A stretch of 64,000 bases of DNA from a bacterium (GCA_030426805.1 JAUHXU010000003.1:791488-855487); one strand, 5' to 3'. Shown: positions 28,643 through 37,280, counted from the first letter of the stretch. The notes: generated by a model from the letters alone, not told the origin. Translations and numbers: made by a program.

Positions 28643-29151
28643 CGCTGGAACTCCTTCACGACCCGGTCGAAGTGGCCGCCGCCGCGCAGCACCGCCTCGG
28701 CGACCTCGCGGACCGCGCCGTGGCCGCCCGGGTTCTTCGTGACCATGTTCGCCGCCTCGATCACGAGCGGGTGGGCGTCGGCCGGGGCGACCGCGAATCC
28801 CGCGCGCGTCATCACCGGCAGGTCGATCAGATCGTCGCCGACGTAGCACACCTCGCTCGCGGTGAGGCCGTGGCGCGAGAGGATGTCCTCGAGCACGACC
28901 AGCTTGTCCGACGCGCCCTGGTGCACCTCCTCGATTCCGAGCTGCTTCGCGCGCACCTCGACGACCGGTGCGCTTCGCCCGGAGATGATCCCCATCTTGT
29001 AGCCGGCCGAGCGCAGCATGTAGATGCCGAGGCCGTCGCGTGCGTGGAATCGCTTCGCCTCGCGGCCCTCGTCGTCGATCGTGAACGTGCCGTCGGTCAG
29101 CACGCCGTCGACGTCGAACAGCACCATCGCGATGTCGCTCGGAGCTTGCAC
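28639..29151 (-). CDS. kdsC: 3-deoxy-D-manno-octulosonate 8-phosphate phosphatase KdsC
   Basis: 170 residues, GTG start 4 nt after the kdsD stop. C0-type HAD phosphatase: LFDVDGVLTDG (nucleophile Asp13, acid/base Asp15), IISGRSAPVVE, then Lys and GDDLIDLPVM with the Mg ligands. KdsC has no cap domain, consistent with the length. It dephosphorylates Kdo-8-P. Its neighbour kdsD supplies the pathway's first enzyme. Confidence 0.93.
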   Translation of the reverse strand: MQAPSDIAMVLFDVDGVLTDGTFTIDDEGREAKRFHARDGLGIYMLRSAGYKMGIISGRSAPVVEVRAKQLGIEEVHQGASDKLVVLEDILSRHGLTASEVCYVGDDLIDLPVMTRAGFAVAPADAHPLVIEAANMVTKNPGGHGAVREVAEAVLRGGGHFDRVVKEFQR

Positions 29152-29155
29152 GGGG

Positions 29156-30139
29156 CTATCCCTTCCCGAGGTCGAGCAGGTCCTGCACGTCGACGAGTCC
29201 GATCGGTCGCCCGTCGGCGTCGACGACCGGCAACTGGTCGACGCGCTTTTCCTGCATGATGTGGTAGGCCTCCGACGCGAGCCGGTCGCCCTCGATCGTC
29301 TTCGGATCGGCGGTCATCAACGCCTGGACGGGCAGGTCGAGGAATCGATCGTCGCCGTCGGTCAGGCGTCGCACGATGTCGCCGTCGGTGATGAAGCCGA
29401 CGACGCGCCCCTCGCCGCCGACGACGGTGGCCGCGCCCGGTCGCCCCGGCGTCTGGTTGATCCGCCCGAGCGCCTCGCGGCAGATGTCGTCGGCCCGCAC
29501 GACCGTGTGGCGATCGCCGTGTCGCATGATCTCGGAGACGCGCAGCAGCTTTCGCCCGAGCGCGCCGGCCGGGTGGAAGAACGCGAAGTCCTCGCGGCTG
29601 AAGCGGCGGGCGTGCGACACCGCCATCGCGAGCGCGTCGCCGAGCGCGAGCATCGCGGTCGTGCTCGTCGTCGGTGCGAGCTGGATCGGGCACGCCTCGA
29701 GTTCCTGGCCGATCTCGAGCACCGTGTCCGCGTGGCGCGCCAGCGCCGACTCCGGCTTTCCGGTGATCGCGACCAGGTGCACGCCGAGCCGCTTGATCGG
29801 GTCGATCAGACGTCGGATCTCGGCGGTCTCGCCGCTGTTGGAGAGCGCGATCACGACGTCGCCTTCGCGCACGCGCCCGAGGTCGCCGTGGATCGCCTCG
29901 GCGGGGTGCAGGAATTGGGACGGCGTGCCGGTGCTCGCGAGCGTCGCCGAGATCTTCTGCGCGATGATCCCGGCCTTGCCCATGCCCGAGAGCACGACCT
30001 GGCCGTCGCACGCGAGGACCGCATCCACCGCGGCCCCGAATCGGGCGTCGAGGTGATCGATGATCCACTCGAGCGCGCGGATCTCCTGCCGCACGACCTC
30101 GCGGCCGTACTCGGCGTGCGTATCGGGACTCGTCGTCAC
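29156..30139 (-). CDS. kdsD: D-arabinose-5-phosphate isomerase KdsD/KpsF
   Basis: 327 residues. GTG 30139 with AGGGGAGG upstream. SIS domain (about 40-180) with VVLSGMGKAGIIAQKISATLASTG and SNSGETAEI, then two CBS domains (about 205-327: IMRHGDRHTVVRADD and ALMTADPKTIEGD). It converts ribulose-5-P to arabinose-5-P for Kdo synthesis. First gene of the LPS operon reading to lptD. The divergent region upstream carries a large dyad (30269-30325). Confidence 0.94.
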   Translation of the reverse strand: MTTSPDTHAEYGREVVRQEIRALEWIIDHLDARFGAAVDAVLACDGQVVLSGMGKAGIIAQKISATLASTGTPSQFLHPAEAIHGDLGRVREGDVVIALSNSGETAEIRRLIDPIKRLGVHLVAITGKPESALARHADTVLEIGQELEACPIQLAPTTSTTAMLALGDALAMAVSHARRFSREDFAFFHPAGALGRKLLRVSEIMRHGDRHTVVRADDICREALGRINQTPGRPGAATVVGGEGRVVGFITDGDIVRRLTDGDDRFLDLPVQALMTADPKTIEGDRLASEAYHIMQEKRVDQLPVVDADGRPIGLVDVQDLLDLGKG

Positions 30140-30268
30140 CCGCGGCCTCCCCTGCGGTGAGCCGTCTGGCAAGCGCGGCGGCCGGTCCGGCACGCCGCCG
30201 GTGCGAAGGGCTCTCCGGCCGGCGGATTCTACCCGCGTGCGGTCGGACCGGCAAGCGAACGACGCGGC

Positions 30269-30325
30269 CGGCACCCATCGACGTCTTAGTATCGAACGTG
30301 CGTCGATTGAAGACGTTGGGTGCCG
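30269..30325. repeat. 57-nt multi-segment inverted repeat between kdsD and site-2 protease
   Basis: Three consecutive complementary blocks nest symmetrically: CGGCACCCA (30269-30277) with TGGGTGCCG (30317-30325); ACGTCTT (30281-30287) with AAGACGT (30310-30316); ATCGA (30291-30295) with TCGAT (30303-30307). That is 21 base pairs, with small unpaired TCG and AGT/TG interruptions and a 7-nt loop. The right arm covers the expected -35 position of the TATAAT promoter at 30343. It could be an operator dyad, an RNA structure or a small palindromic repeat. Confidence 0.8.
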
Positions 30326-30342
30326 CTCGACAGCGCGTGTCC

Positions 30343-30348
30343 TATAAT
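30343..30348 (+). promoter_or_regulatory. Perfect -10 element of the site-2 protease operon
   Basis: TATAAT ends 7 nt before the ATG at 30356. A start point 6-8 nt downstream of the -10 would fall on or next to the A of the start codon, implying a leaderless mRNA. No good -35 hexamer is present; the dyad at 30269-30325 occupies that position. Confidence 0.6.
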
Positions 30349-30355
30349 CGGACCT

Positions 30356-31081
30356 ATGGGCAGCGATCTCCTCCTGTTCGGCGTCTACCTCTTCCTGATC
30401 ATCGCGAGTCTCGGCTTCCACGAGTTCGGCCACGCGTGGGTGGCGTCGTTGCGCGGCGACGACACCGCGAAGGACCAAGGGCGCGTCACGCTGAACCCGA
30501 TCGCCCACATCGATCCGATCCTGACGATCGCCGTGCCGATTCTCGCGGTCTTGCTGATCGGCTTTCCGTTCGGCGGCGCCAAGCCGGTGCCGGTCGTGAA
30601 GGAGAACCTGAAGAACCCGCGGTGGGACGACCTGTGGGTCACGCTCGCCGGGCCGGGCGCGAATCTCGTGCTCGCGGTCGTGTTCGGGATCGTGCTCGTC
30701 GCGGTGTTCGGCACCGAGGTCCTCAACGGCGGCGGCATGACGCAGGATCGGTTCACCGAGCTGATGGGCAACGGCCTGTTCAAGGTGCTGTGCGGGCTCG
30801 TCGTGATGAACCTCCTGCTCGTCGTGTTCAACCTGCTGCCGGTGCCACCGCTCGACGGCTCGCACGTGCTTTGCGCGTTCCTGCCGCGCGACGTCGCGGC
30901 CGGCTACCAGAGCATCGGGTGGATGGGCTTCGTCATGCTGATCGTCTTGCTCCAGGCCGGCGGCGGACAGATGATCGGGGACGCGATTCGAATCGGGGTA
31001 CAGGCGCTGCAGCTGGACCCCGAGGTGCTCGGTAGAGCGACGGTCTCGTTGCACCAGATTCCCGGGAGGCACTTCGGATGA
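30356..31081 (+). CDS. Site-2 protease (M50) family membrane metalloprotease
   Basis: 241 residues from ATG 30356. Zinc motif HEFGH lies in the first membrane helix (IIASLGFHEFGHAW). The second metal motif is NLLPVPPLDGSHVL (the family's N-x-x-P-x-x-x-L-D-G). There are about five membrane segments and no PDZ domain, as in the compact YwhC/Rip-like group 3 S2Ps. These enzymes cleave membrane-embedded substrates such as anti-sigma factors; the substrate is unknown. It overlaps scpA by 4 nt (ATGA). Confidence 0.9.
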   Translation: MGSDLLLFGVYLFLIIASLGFHEFGHAWVASLRGDDTAKDQGRVTLNPIAHIDPILTIAVPILAVLLIGFPFGGAKPVPVVKENLKNPRWDDLWVTLAGPGANLVLAVVFGIVLVAVFGTEVLNGGGMTQDRFTELMGNGLFKVLCGLVVMNLLLVVFNLLPVPPLDGSHVLCAFLPRDVAAGYQSIGWMGFVMLIVLLQAGGGQMIGDAIRIGVQALQLDPEVLGRATVSLHQIPGRHFG

Positions 31082-32061
31082 CGAACGAGCCGATGAACGG
31101 CGCTGCGCCGATCCCCGAGACCAACAGCGACGCGAGTTCGATCGACGAGGGCAACTACCGCGTCGAGCTCGACGTCTTCTCCGGGCCGATGGACCTGCTG
31201 CTCTATCTCATCCGCAAGGAAGAGATCGACATCTACGACATCCCGATCGCGCGGATCCTCGACCAGTTCATGGGGCATCTGAAGGTTCTCGAGGAACTCG
31301 AGCTCGACGAGATCGGCGACTTCCTCGTGATGGCCGCGAACCTGATGCTGATCAAGGCGCGGATGCTCGTCCCCGAGCCGGTCGACTTCGACCTCGACGA
31401 CGAGGAGATCGAAGACCCGCGCGCCGAACTCGTGCAGAAGCTGCTCGAGTACAAGCGCTACAAGGAGGCGGCGCACACGCTCGCCGAACAGGCGGAGCTG
31501 CGGGCGAAGCGCGTCGGCCGCGGCAAGGACCGCGACGTGCCGCCGCCGGAGCCGGCCGACGGCCCGGTGCGCGTGAAGGTCGAACTGTGGGACCTCGTCG
31601 AGGCGTTCGCGAAGCTCGTCCGCGAGCTGGGCGCCGGCAAGCGGCTCCCGACGGTGATCGGGCGCGGCGAGCGGCCGGTGTCGTCGTACATGGAGGAGGT
31701 CGTCGGGCGGTTGCACCGCGAGCCGACGTTCTTCCTCGACGAACTCGTCGACGAGGCGGCGACGCGCACCGACGCGGTGTCGTATTTCATGGCACTGCTC
31801 GAGCTGATCCGACAGCGCGCGGTCGCGGTCCGGCAGCAAGGCGCGTTCGGCCGGATCCGCGTCGAGAAGCGCGCGGAGGCCGAGGCGATCGACTACGCGA
31901 CGGTCGAAGCGGCATTCAGCTCCGAACTCGCCGGCGACGACGCGCTGTCCGGCACGCCCGCGGAAGCGCCGCTGTTCGACGAGGCGTCGCCCGGCGATGT
32001 GCACGCCGAGGGCGCCGAGCCCCCGCAGGGCACCGAGCCGGACGCAAGGCCGAGCCCGTAG
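31078..32061 (+). CDS. scpA: Segregation and condensation protein A
   Basis: 327 residues. The ScpA kleisin N-terminus is clear: YRVELDVFSGPMDLLLYLIRKEEIDIYDIPIARILDQF, then FLVMAANLMLIKARML. The acidic middle (DFDLDDEEIEDPRAELVQKLLEYKRYKEAA) and the C-terminal winged helix (SYFMALLELIRQRAVAVRQQGAFGRI) complete it. The final ~50 residues are a low-complexity extension. It bridges SMC heads. No scpB is in the window. Start overlaps the site-2 protease stop; fmt follows after 3 nt. Confidence 0.93.
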   Translation: MTNEPMNGAAPIPETNSDASSIDEGNYRVELDVFSGPMDLLLYLIRKEEIDIYDIPIARILDQFMGHLKVLEELELDEIGDFLVMAANLMLIKARMLVPEPVDFDLDDEEIEDPRAELVQKLLEYKRYKEAAHTLAEQAELRAKRVGRGKDRDVPPPEPADGPVRVKVELWDLVEAFAKLVRELGAGKRLPTVIGRGERPVSSYMEEVVGRLHREPTFFLDELVDEAATRTDAVSYFMALLELIRQRAVAVRQQGAFGRIRVEKRAEAEAIDYATVEAAFSSELAGDDALSGTPAEAPLFDEASPGDVHAEGAEPPQGTEPDARPSP

Positions 32062-32064
32062 CCG

Positions 32065-33024
32065 GTGCTCGACGTCGTCTTTCTCGGCACGCCCGACTTC
32101 GCCGTGCCGACGCTCGACGCGATCGTCGCGTCGTCGCACCGCGTCGTCGGCGTCGTCACGCAACCCGATCGACGGCGCGGCCGCGGACAGCGCAGCGCAC
32201 CACCGCCGGTGCGCGTCGCGGCCGAGCGCCACGGCATCGACGTGCTGCAGACCGCCGACGTGAACGCCGCGGAGGACCTCGCGTGGGTCGCGGACCGCGC
32301 GCCCGCCGTGGGCGTCGTGGTCGCGTTCGGACAGTTCCTGAAGAAGCCGATCCGCGAGTTGCCGCGCTTCGGGCTGATCAACCTGCACGCGTCGCTGTTG
32401 CCGCAGTATCGCGGGGCCGCGCCGATCCACGCCGCGGTGATCGCCGGTGACCCCGAGACCGGTGTCAGCGTGATGCAGGTCGAGCGACGGATGGACGCCG
32501 GCGCGGTGTTCGCGACCGCGACGACACCGATCGGCAGCGACGAGACGACCGGGGATGTCGAGGAGCGGCTCGCGACGATCGGCGCGCCGCTCGTCGTCGA
32601 CGTGCTCGATCGCCTGGCGGCGGGAACGGCGGAGTCGGTGGCGCAGGACGAAGCGGCCGCGACGCACGTCGGGCGCCTGGGGATCGACGATCGCACGATC
32701 GCGTGGGACGCGTCGGCGCGCGCGATCCACGACCGCGTGCGCGGCCTGACGCCGCACCCCGGTGCGCTCGCGGCATTCGCGTCGACCGAGGGCGCTCCGT
32801 TTCGCGTGCGGCCGCTCGAGACCGCGTGGCGCGAGGGCGCCGCCGACGCGACGCCCGGCGATGTGCTCGGCGTGCGCGACGACGGCGTGGATGTCGCGAC
32901 GGGGGACGGCGTGCTGACGATCGAGCGCCTGACGCCCGCGGGTGGTCGACCGGTGACCGGCCGCGAGTTCTTCCACGGTCGCGCGGGCGGCGGCGGCCGT
33001 TTCGTCGCGCCGACGGACTCGTGA
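32065..33024 (+). CDS. fmt: Methionyl-tRNA formyltransferase
   Basis: 319 residues, GTG 32065. FLGTPDFAVPTLDAI opens the formyltransferase fold. The catalytic region INLHASLLPQYRGAAPIHAAVIAGD carries the conserved Asn-x-His and the SLLP motif, and TGVSVMQVERRMDAG follows. The C-terminal tRNA-binding domain starts near 205. It formylates initiator Met-tRNA using 10-formyl-THF. No peptide deformylase gene is adjacent. The stop overlaps rsmB (GTGA). Confidence 0.95.
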   Translation: MLDVVFLGTPDFAVPTLDAIVASSHRVVGVVTQPDRRRGRGQRSAPPPVRVAAERHGIDVLQTADVNAAEDLAWVADRAPAVGVVVAFGQFLKKPIRELPRFGLINLHASLLPQYRGAAPIHAAVIAGDPETGVSVMQVERRMDAGAVFATATTPIGSDETTGDVEERLATIGAPLVVDVLDRLAAGTAESVAQDEAAATHVGRLGIDDRTIAWDASARAIHDRVRGLTPHPGALAAFASTEGAPFRVRPLETAWREGAADATPGDVLGVRDDGVDVATGDGVLTIERLTPAGGRPVTGREFFHGRAGGGGRFVAPTDS

Positions 33025-34385
33025 GCGCGCGTCGGCCGCGGGTTCGCGACGTCGCGCTCGACGTCGTCTGGCGAGCCGACCGCGGCAGTCGCTTCGTCGA
33101 CGACGTGCTGGCGTCGGCGCTTCGCCGCGGGCTCGAGCGGACGGATCGCGCACTCGTGACCGAGATCGTCCACGGCGTGATGCGCTGGCGAGGCACGCTC
33201 GACGTCGTGATCGACGGCGCGCGCGACGGCGGTCGAATGAAGCCGCGCATGCGTTGGATCCTCCGCGTCGCGCTCTACTCGTGCCTGTTCCTCGACACGA
33301 CCGAGGACCGCGTGGCCGTGTCGGCTGCGGTCGATGCGGCGCGCCGTTCGTTCGGGCGCGGCGGGGCGTCGCTCGCGAACGCGGTGTTGCGCCGCGCGAT
33401 CGCCGATTGGCCGCGCGAGACCGTCGAGCACGCGGACGCGACGCGCGACATCGAACTCGGCGACGGCGTCGTTCGGCGCGGTCCCGCCGGGTCGTTTCCC
33501 GCGGAGCCGATCGCGAACCTCGCGGCGCGCGGCTCGCTCCCGCCGTGGCTCGTCACGCGATGGGTCGAGCGGTTCGGGATCGACGAGGCGCGGGCGATCG
33601 TGCGTGCGCAGAACCGCCGCCCCGGCGTGCACGTCGTCGCGCTCGACGGCGACGTCGCAGGGGTCCGCGACCGACTCGCCGCTCTCGGAATCGACGGCGT
33701 CCCGACCGAGACCGGGGTCGCGATCACGCGCGGCGCCAGCCGGCTCCACGACGACGATGCGTTCGCGACATCCGGGCTCGTCGTGCAGGACCCGGCCCAG
33801 GCCACGGTCGTCCCGGCGCTCGGCGTCTCGTCGGGAGACACCGTGCTCGAGGTCGGTGCCGCGCCGGGCACGAAGACGCTCATGCTCGCGCACGCGGTGG
33901 GTCCCGGCGGGCGCGTCGTCGCGCTGGATCGCTCGCAGAGACGCTGTGCGAGCGTCACCGCAGCACTCGAACGCGCGGGACTCGCCGCGCGCGTGGACGT
34001 CGTCTGCCTCGACGCGAGTGCGTTGCTGCCGGCCTTCGACGGGCGATTCTCGCACGTTCTCGTCGATGCGCCGTGTTCGAACACCGGCGTGCTCGCGCGA
34101 CGGAGCGACGCGCGGTGGCGGATCGAACCGGACGCGATCGACCTGCTCGCCTCCCGTCAGCGTGCCTTGCTCACGGCCGCGGCGGGCGCCGTCGCGCCCG
34201 GGGGACGGCTCGTCTACGCGACGTGCAGCCTCGAACGGGAGGAGAATCGGGAGGTCGTCGACAGCGTCGTCGATTCGTCTGGGGCCTCGCTTCGGCTCGA
34301 TACCGACGCATCGACGCCACCGAGCGCGGATCACGACGGCGGCTACTGGGCCCGCCTGTTGTCGGCGAGGCCGGACCGCGGCTAA
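33021..34385 (+). CDS. rsmB: 16S rRNA m5C967 methyltransferase RsmB/Sun family
   Basis: 454 residues, GTG 33021 overlapping the fmt stop. An N-terminal NusB-like RNA-binding domain (ALDVVWRADRGSRFVDDVLA, LVTEIVHGVMRWRGTLD) is followed by the SAM domain: VLEVGAAPGTKTLMLAHAVG, DAPCSNTGVLARRSDARWR with the conserved Cys, and LVYATCSLEREENREVV with the catalytic Cys. DAPCSNTG replaces the more common DAPCSGTG. Methylates C967-equivalent in 16S rRNA; a related m5C position is possible. Confidence 0.92.
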   Translation: MSARRPRVRDVALDVVWRADRGSRFVDDVLASALRRGLERTDRALVTEIVHGVMRWRGTLDVVIDGARDGGRMKPRMRWILRVALYSCLFLDTTEDRVAVSAAVDAARRSFGRGGASLANAVLRRAIADWPRETVEHADATRDIELGDGVVRRGPAGSFPAEPIANLAARGSLPPWLVTRWVERFGIDEARAIVRAQNRRPGVHVVALDGDVAGVRDRLAALGIDGVPTETGVAITRGASRLHDDDAFATSGLVVQDPAQATVVPALGVSSGDTVLEVGAAPGTKTLMLAHAVGPGGRVVALDRSQRRCASVTAALERAGLAARVDVVCLDASALLPAFDGRFSHVLVDAPCSNTGVLARRSDARWRIEPDAIDLLASRQRALLTAAAGAVAPGGRLVYATCSLEREENREVVDSVVDSSGASLRLDTDASTPPSADHDGGYWARLLSARPDRG

Positions 34386-34431
34386 GATTCCCGAATCCCC
34401 CACCCCCCCCCCGAAGATCGAGGAAGAAGCC

Positions 34432-35106
34432 ATGGCTCGTCCCACTCGTGGCGGCTCGTCCCGCCGCACCACCGGATCCGGCGCGCGCACCGGTGCGCGA
34501 CGCACGACATCGACCGGCCGCAGCACGACACGTGCGACGACGACGCGCGGCCGCGCTGCGAAAAAGGGCAACCCGACGGTGCTCGTCGGTGGCGCGATCG
34601 TCGGCGGCGTCGCGGTGTTGGCGCTGGTCGCGGTCGTCGCGAAGGGCGGGGGCAAGAAGAGCGGCGACGAAGAGGAGTCGTCGGGGTCGGGCAAGGTGAG
34701 TCTCTCCGATCTCGCACCGAAGGACACCGCGCCGAAGAAGACGTACAAGCCGGCGACGTCGCGCAAGCCGATCGCCAAGCGCGATGCCCCGGTGAAGCCG
34801 AAGCACCCGGCGAGCTACTACCTCGCGATGTGCGACCAGGCGCTGTGGACCCAGGCGAAGGACCACGCGAAGGATGCACAGAAGCTGCTCGCCGACGTCC
34901 GCAAGGGCACCGTCGACAATCCGAAGGCGGCGAAGCAGAAGATCCGCGAAGGCTTCGGCATGGCGCTGGAGCTCGCGAACGAGTTCCTGAGCCCGGTCGA
35001 GTCGAAGTACCGCGCCGAGGCCGGCCACTTCTTGAAGCAGTACGACGACATCATGATGAGCTGGCAGCGCAACATGCGCAGCGTCGTCTACGGTCGTGAC
35101 AAGTAG
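34432..35106 (+). CDS. Unknown protein with basic N-terminus and one membrane helix
   Basis: 224 residues from ATG 34432. Residues 1-46 are rich in Arg/Thr/Ser/Gly and strongly basic; one hydrophobic helix follows (VLVGGAIVGGVAVLALVAVVA, about 51-71). Then comes a charged linker and a helical C-terminal domain with several Lys/Ala repeats (about 123-224). The topology implies a cytoplasmic basic tail and an exported helical domain. No known family recognised. TAAGAT (34383-34388) and an uninterrupted run of ten C (34403-34412) lie upstream, with GAGGAAGAAG as Shine-Dalgarno. The last 11 nt overlap the following gene. Confidence 0.7.
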   Translation: MARPTRGGSSRRTTGSGARTGARRTTSTGRSTTRATTTRGRAAKKGNPTVLVGGAIVGGVAVLALVAVVAKGGGKKSGDEEESSGSGKVSLSDLAPKDTAPKKTYKPATSRKPIAKRDAPVKPKHPASYYLAMCDQALWTQAKDHAKDAQKLLADVRKGTVDNPKAAKQKIREGFGMALELANEFLSPVESKYRAEAGHFLKQYDDIMMSWQRNMRSVVYGRDK

Positions 35107-35950
35107 CTTCGCGCTCGGCTACAACACCAACGGCTTCGCCCACCACCGTCTCGCCGACGCGCTCGCGATCCTCGCCGACCTCGGCTACGACGGCGTCGCG
35201 CTGACGGTCGACGTCCACCACCTCGATCCGAAGACCACGCGCGACGCGGATCTCGTCGCGCTCGGTCGCCGGCTTCGCCGCCTCGGCCTGACCGCGGTCG
35301 TCGAGAGCGGTGCCCGCTTCGTGCTGGACCCGCGGCGCAAGCATCGCCCCGCACTCCTCGACGACGACGGCTGGCGCACGCGCGTGAACTGGCTCAAGCG
35401 CCTCGTGCGGATCGCGGACGCGATCGGCGCGCCGGTCGTGAGCTTGTGGTCCGGCGTCGCGCACGCCGGCATGCGCGTGGACGAGCAGCTCGACCGCCTC
35501 GCCGAGCGCCTCGCGCCGGTCTGCCGCGAAGCGGAGCGGCGAAACGTCGCGCTCGGCTTCGAGCCCGAACCGGGGATGCTCGTCGACCGGATGGCGCGCT
35601 ACCGGAAGCTCCGGCAGCGAGTGGACAGCCCCGCGTTCGGGCTCACGCTCGACCTCGGGCACCTGCACTGCATGGGCGAGGTGCCGATCGCCGATCGCGT
35701 GCGCGAGTGGGCGGGTGACCTCGTGCACGTCCACGCCGAGGACATGGTGCACGGGGTGCACGAGCACCTGCCGTTCGGCACCGGCGAGATCGACTACGCG
35801 CCGATCGTGCGTGCGCTCGACGAGACCGGGTACGACGGGATGGTCGCGGTCGAGCTGTCGCGCGATTCCCACCGTGCCGTCGACGCCGCTCGCGAATCGA
35901 TCGCCTACCTGCGCGGCGTCATTTCTTCGGCGAGTTCTTCTTCGCGTTGA
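35096..35950 (+). CDS. Sugar phosphate isomerase/epimerase-like TIM barrel (AP_endonuc_2)
   Basis: 284 residues, GTG 35096 overlapping the previous gene. A xylose-isomerase-like TIM barrel: FALGYNTNGFAHHRLADALAILADLGYDGVAL, VVSLWSGVAH, VALGFEPEPGMLVD (metal-binding Glu), FGLTLDLGHLHCMGE, VHVHAEDM and YDGMVAVELSRDSH supply the expected Glu/Asp/His/Glu metal set. Substrate unknown; EboC-like and inosose-type relatives share this pattern. The gene overlaps the convergent unknown gene by 32 nt. Confidence 0.85.
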   Translation: MTSSFALGYNTNGFAHHRLADALAILADLGYDGVALTVDVHHLDPKTTRDADLVALGRRLRRLGLTAVVESGARFVLDPRRKHRPALLDDDGWRTRVNWLKRLVRIADAIGAPVVSLWSGVAHAGMRVDEQLDRLAERLAPVCREAERRNVALGFEPEPGMLVDRMARYRKLRQRVDSPAFGLTLDLGHLHCMGEVPIADRVREWAGDLVHVHAEDMVHGVHEHLPFGTGEIDYAPIVRALDETGYDGMVAVELSRDSHRAVDAARESIAYLRGVISSASSSSR

Positions 35951-37046
35951 GGTCCCGGAAGAACGTGTCGGAGTCGTCGAGCTCCTGCAGGTAGCGGCGG
36001 AAGCGCTTCCACGCGTCGACCGAGAAGCCGCCACCGCGCTTCGTGCCGTGGATGATCGCCGGCACGACCCACGACTCGAGCGCGACGTCTGCCGAGAAGA
36101 CGCGGCCCGGTTCCGCGTGGTGGATCGCGACGAGGCCCTCCTTCACGAGCCGCCGCTCTTCGTCGAACAGGCCGAGGTTGCGCAGGTAGTCGCGCTGGCT
36201 GCGACTGACGAGCTTCAACAGCTCGACGGCGGACGCGTGCGGTTCCCCCTCGAACAGCTCCTGGAACAGCAACGCCATCACGATCAGCGTCTCCGCCTCC
36301 GACAGCCCGTGGTGCTCGATGAACCGAACCGGAGCGAGATGGACCGAGCGGTCGGTGCGGTCGAGGCGTTCGCGCATCGTGCGGCGCTGCTCCTCGATCT
36401 GCGCCTGGATGTGGCGCGCCGGCACCTCGCCGGGGGGCGCGACCTCCTCCCAGTCTTCGATCTCGAAGAGCGAGTTCGCCCGCTTCTGCAGCAGCGACAC
36501 GACACGGAGGTAGTCGAGGAGCACCTCTTCGCTTCGCCGGTAGGGGCGGGCGGGCTTCGGCGCCGCGCGGCGGCGCTTCGACGCGGCCGCACTCGTCAAC
36601 GCACGGAACGCCCACGCGCTGAGCGTGAACTCGGCGCCGAGCAGGTCCTCGGGGTCGCTGTTCTCGTCGCGCGGCACGACGACCTGGGTGTGGCGCAGCC
36701 GGCCGTCCGGGCGCAGCAGCGGCGTGTCGCGGAGGATCGCCCACGAGCCCCCGTTGAGCCGACGGAGAATGCGCTGCCCGGTCAGGAACGGGTCGGCGCT
36801 GGAGACCCGGCGCTTCAGCAGCATCAGGAGGACCATCCCCTCCTTCTGCGTGAAGGCGTGCTTCTTCATCAGGTCGCCGAGGAGTCCGGGGCCACCGCGT
36901 CGCTTGACGTCGCGCAGGATCCGCCGGATACCGGCAACCGCGTCATCGCGCCGCGCTTGGACCGCGGCCGGGTCGTCGCCGCGATGGGCGGACCAGGCGA
37001 TGTCGGCGAGATCGAGGAGCGACTTCAGGTCGTCGGATTTGACCAT
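35919..37046 (-). CDS. Unknown 375-residue helical protein
   Basis: ATG 37046 with a strong GAGAGGAGG Shine-Dalgarno and a good promoter at 37108-37136. Residues 1-30 are acidic/helical; about 55-130 form a helical domain (KKHAFTQKEGMVLLMLLKRRV); 130-150 are strand-like; 195-290 contain a second similar unit (HHGLSEAETLIVMALLFQELFEG). The two units resemble each other (xLSEAE/FTQKEG followed by MVLLMLL/LIVMALL), suggesting an internal duplication of a winged-helix-like module. The C-terminus is lysine-rich. No family recognised, so function is unassigned. Its own promoter and solitary position suggest an independently regulated gene. Confidence 0.7.
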   Translation of the reverse strand: MVKSDDLKSLLDLADIAWSAHRGDDPAAVQARRDDAVAGIRRILRDVKRRGGPGLLGDLMKKHAFTQKEGMVLLMLLKRRVSSADPFLTGQRILRRLNGGSWAILRDTPLLRPDGRLRHTQVVVPRDENSDPEDLLGAEFTLSAWAFRALTSAAASKRRRAAPKPARPYRRSEEVLLDYLRVVSLLQKRANSLFEIEDWEEVAPPGEVPARHIQAQIEEQRRTMRERLDRTDRSVHLAPVRFIEHHGLSEAETLIVMALLFQELFEGEPHASAVELLKLVSRSQRDYLRNLGLFDEERRLVKEGLVAIHHAEPGRVFSADVALESWVVPAIIHGTKRGGGFSVDAWKRFRRYLQELDDSDTFFRDLNAKKNSPKK

Positions 37047-37107
37047 CGCACGCGCCTCCTCTCGCAGGGCTGATCCGGGTAGCCCCGCCAGCGTGGGGGG
37101 CACTCGA

Positions 37108-37136
37108 ACGATACTTGGTTCTGACCAGGGGGTCAA
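37108..37136 (-). promoter_or_regulatory. Sigma-70 promoter for the unknown 375-residue gene
   Basis: On the minus strand TTGACC (37136-37131) and TATCGT (37113-37108) are separated by exactly 17 nt. Predicted start near 37101, giving a ~55-nt leader before ATG 37046. This is one of the best promoter matches in the window. Confidence 0.6.
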
Positions 37137-37280
37137 CTTGGATCGCCGTCTCGACTCGAGCCGGAACGGCGAGGTCTCGATCGCCGTATCCGACTATTGG
37201 CACTGCAGTTGCGTTGTATCACCCAGCCCTCGCGGGGCGTGGGGGCGGTCCCCGACGCAACACGCGGGGGCCCCGGATGT

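Noticed and set aside
25487..28846. 1119-codon open frame on the plus strand opposite the LptC/A-like gene
   Set aside because: Composition is Arg/Asp/Ala/Val-rich without domains; the minus-strand gene has start/stop coupling on both sides and OstA-like sequence.
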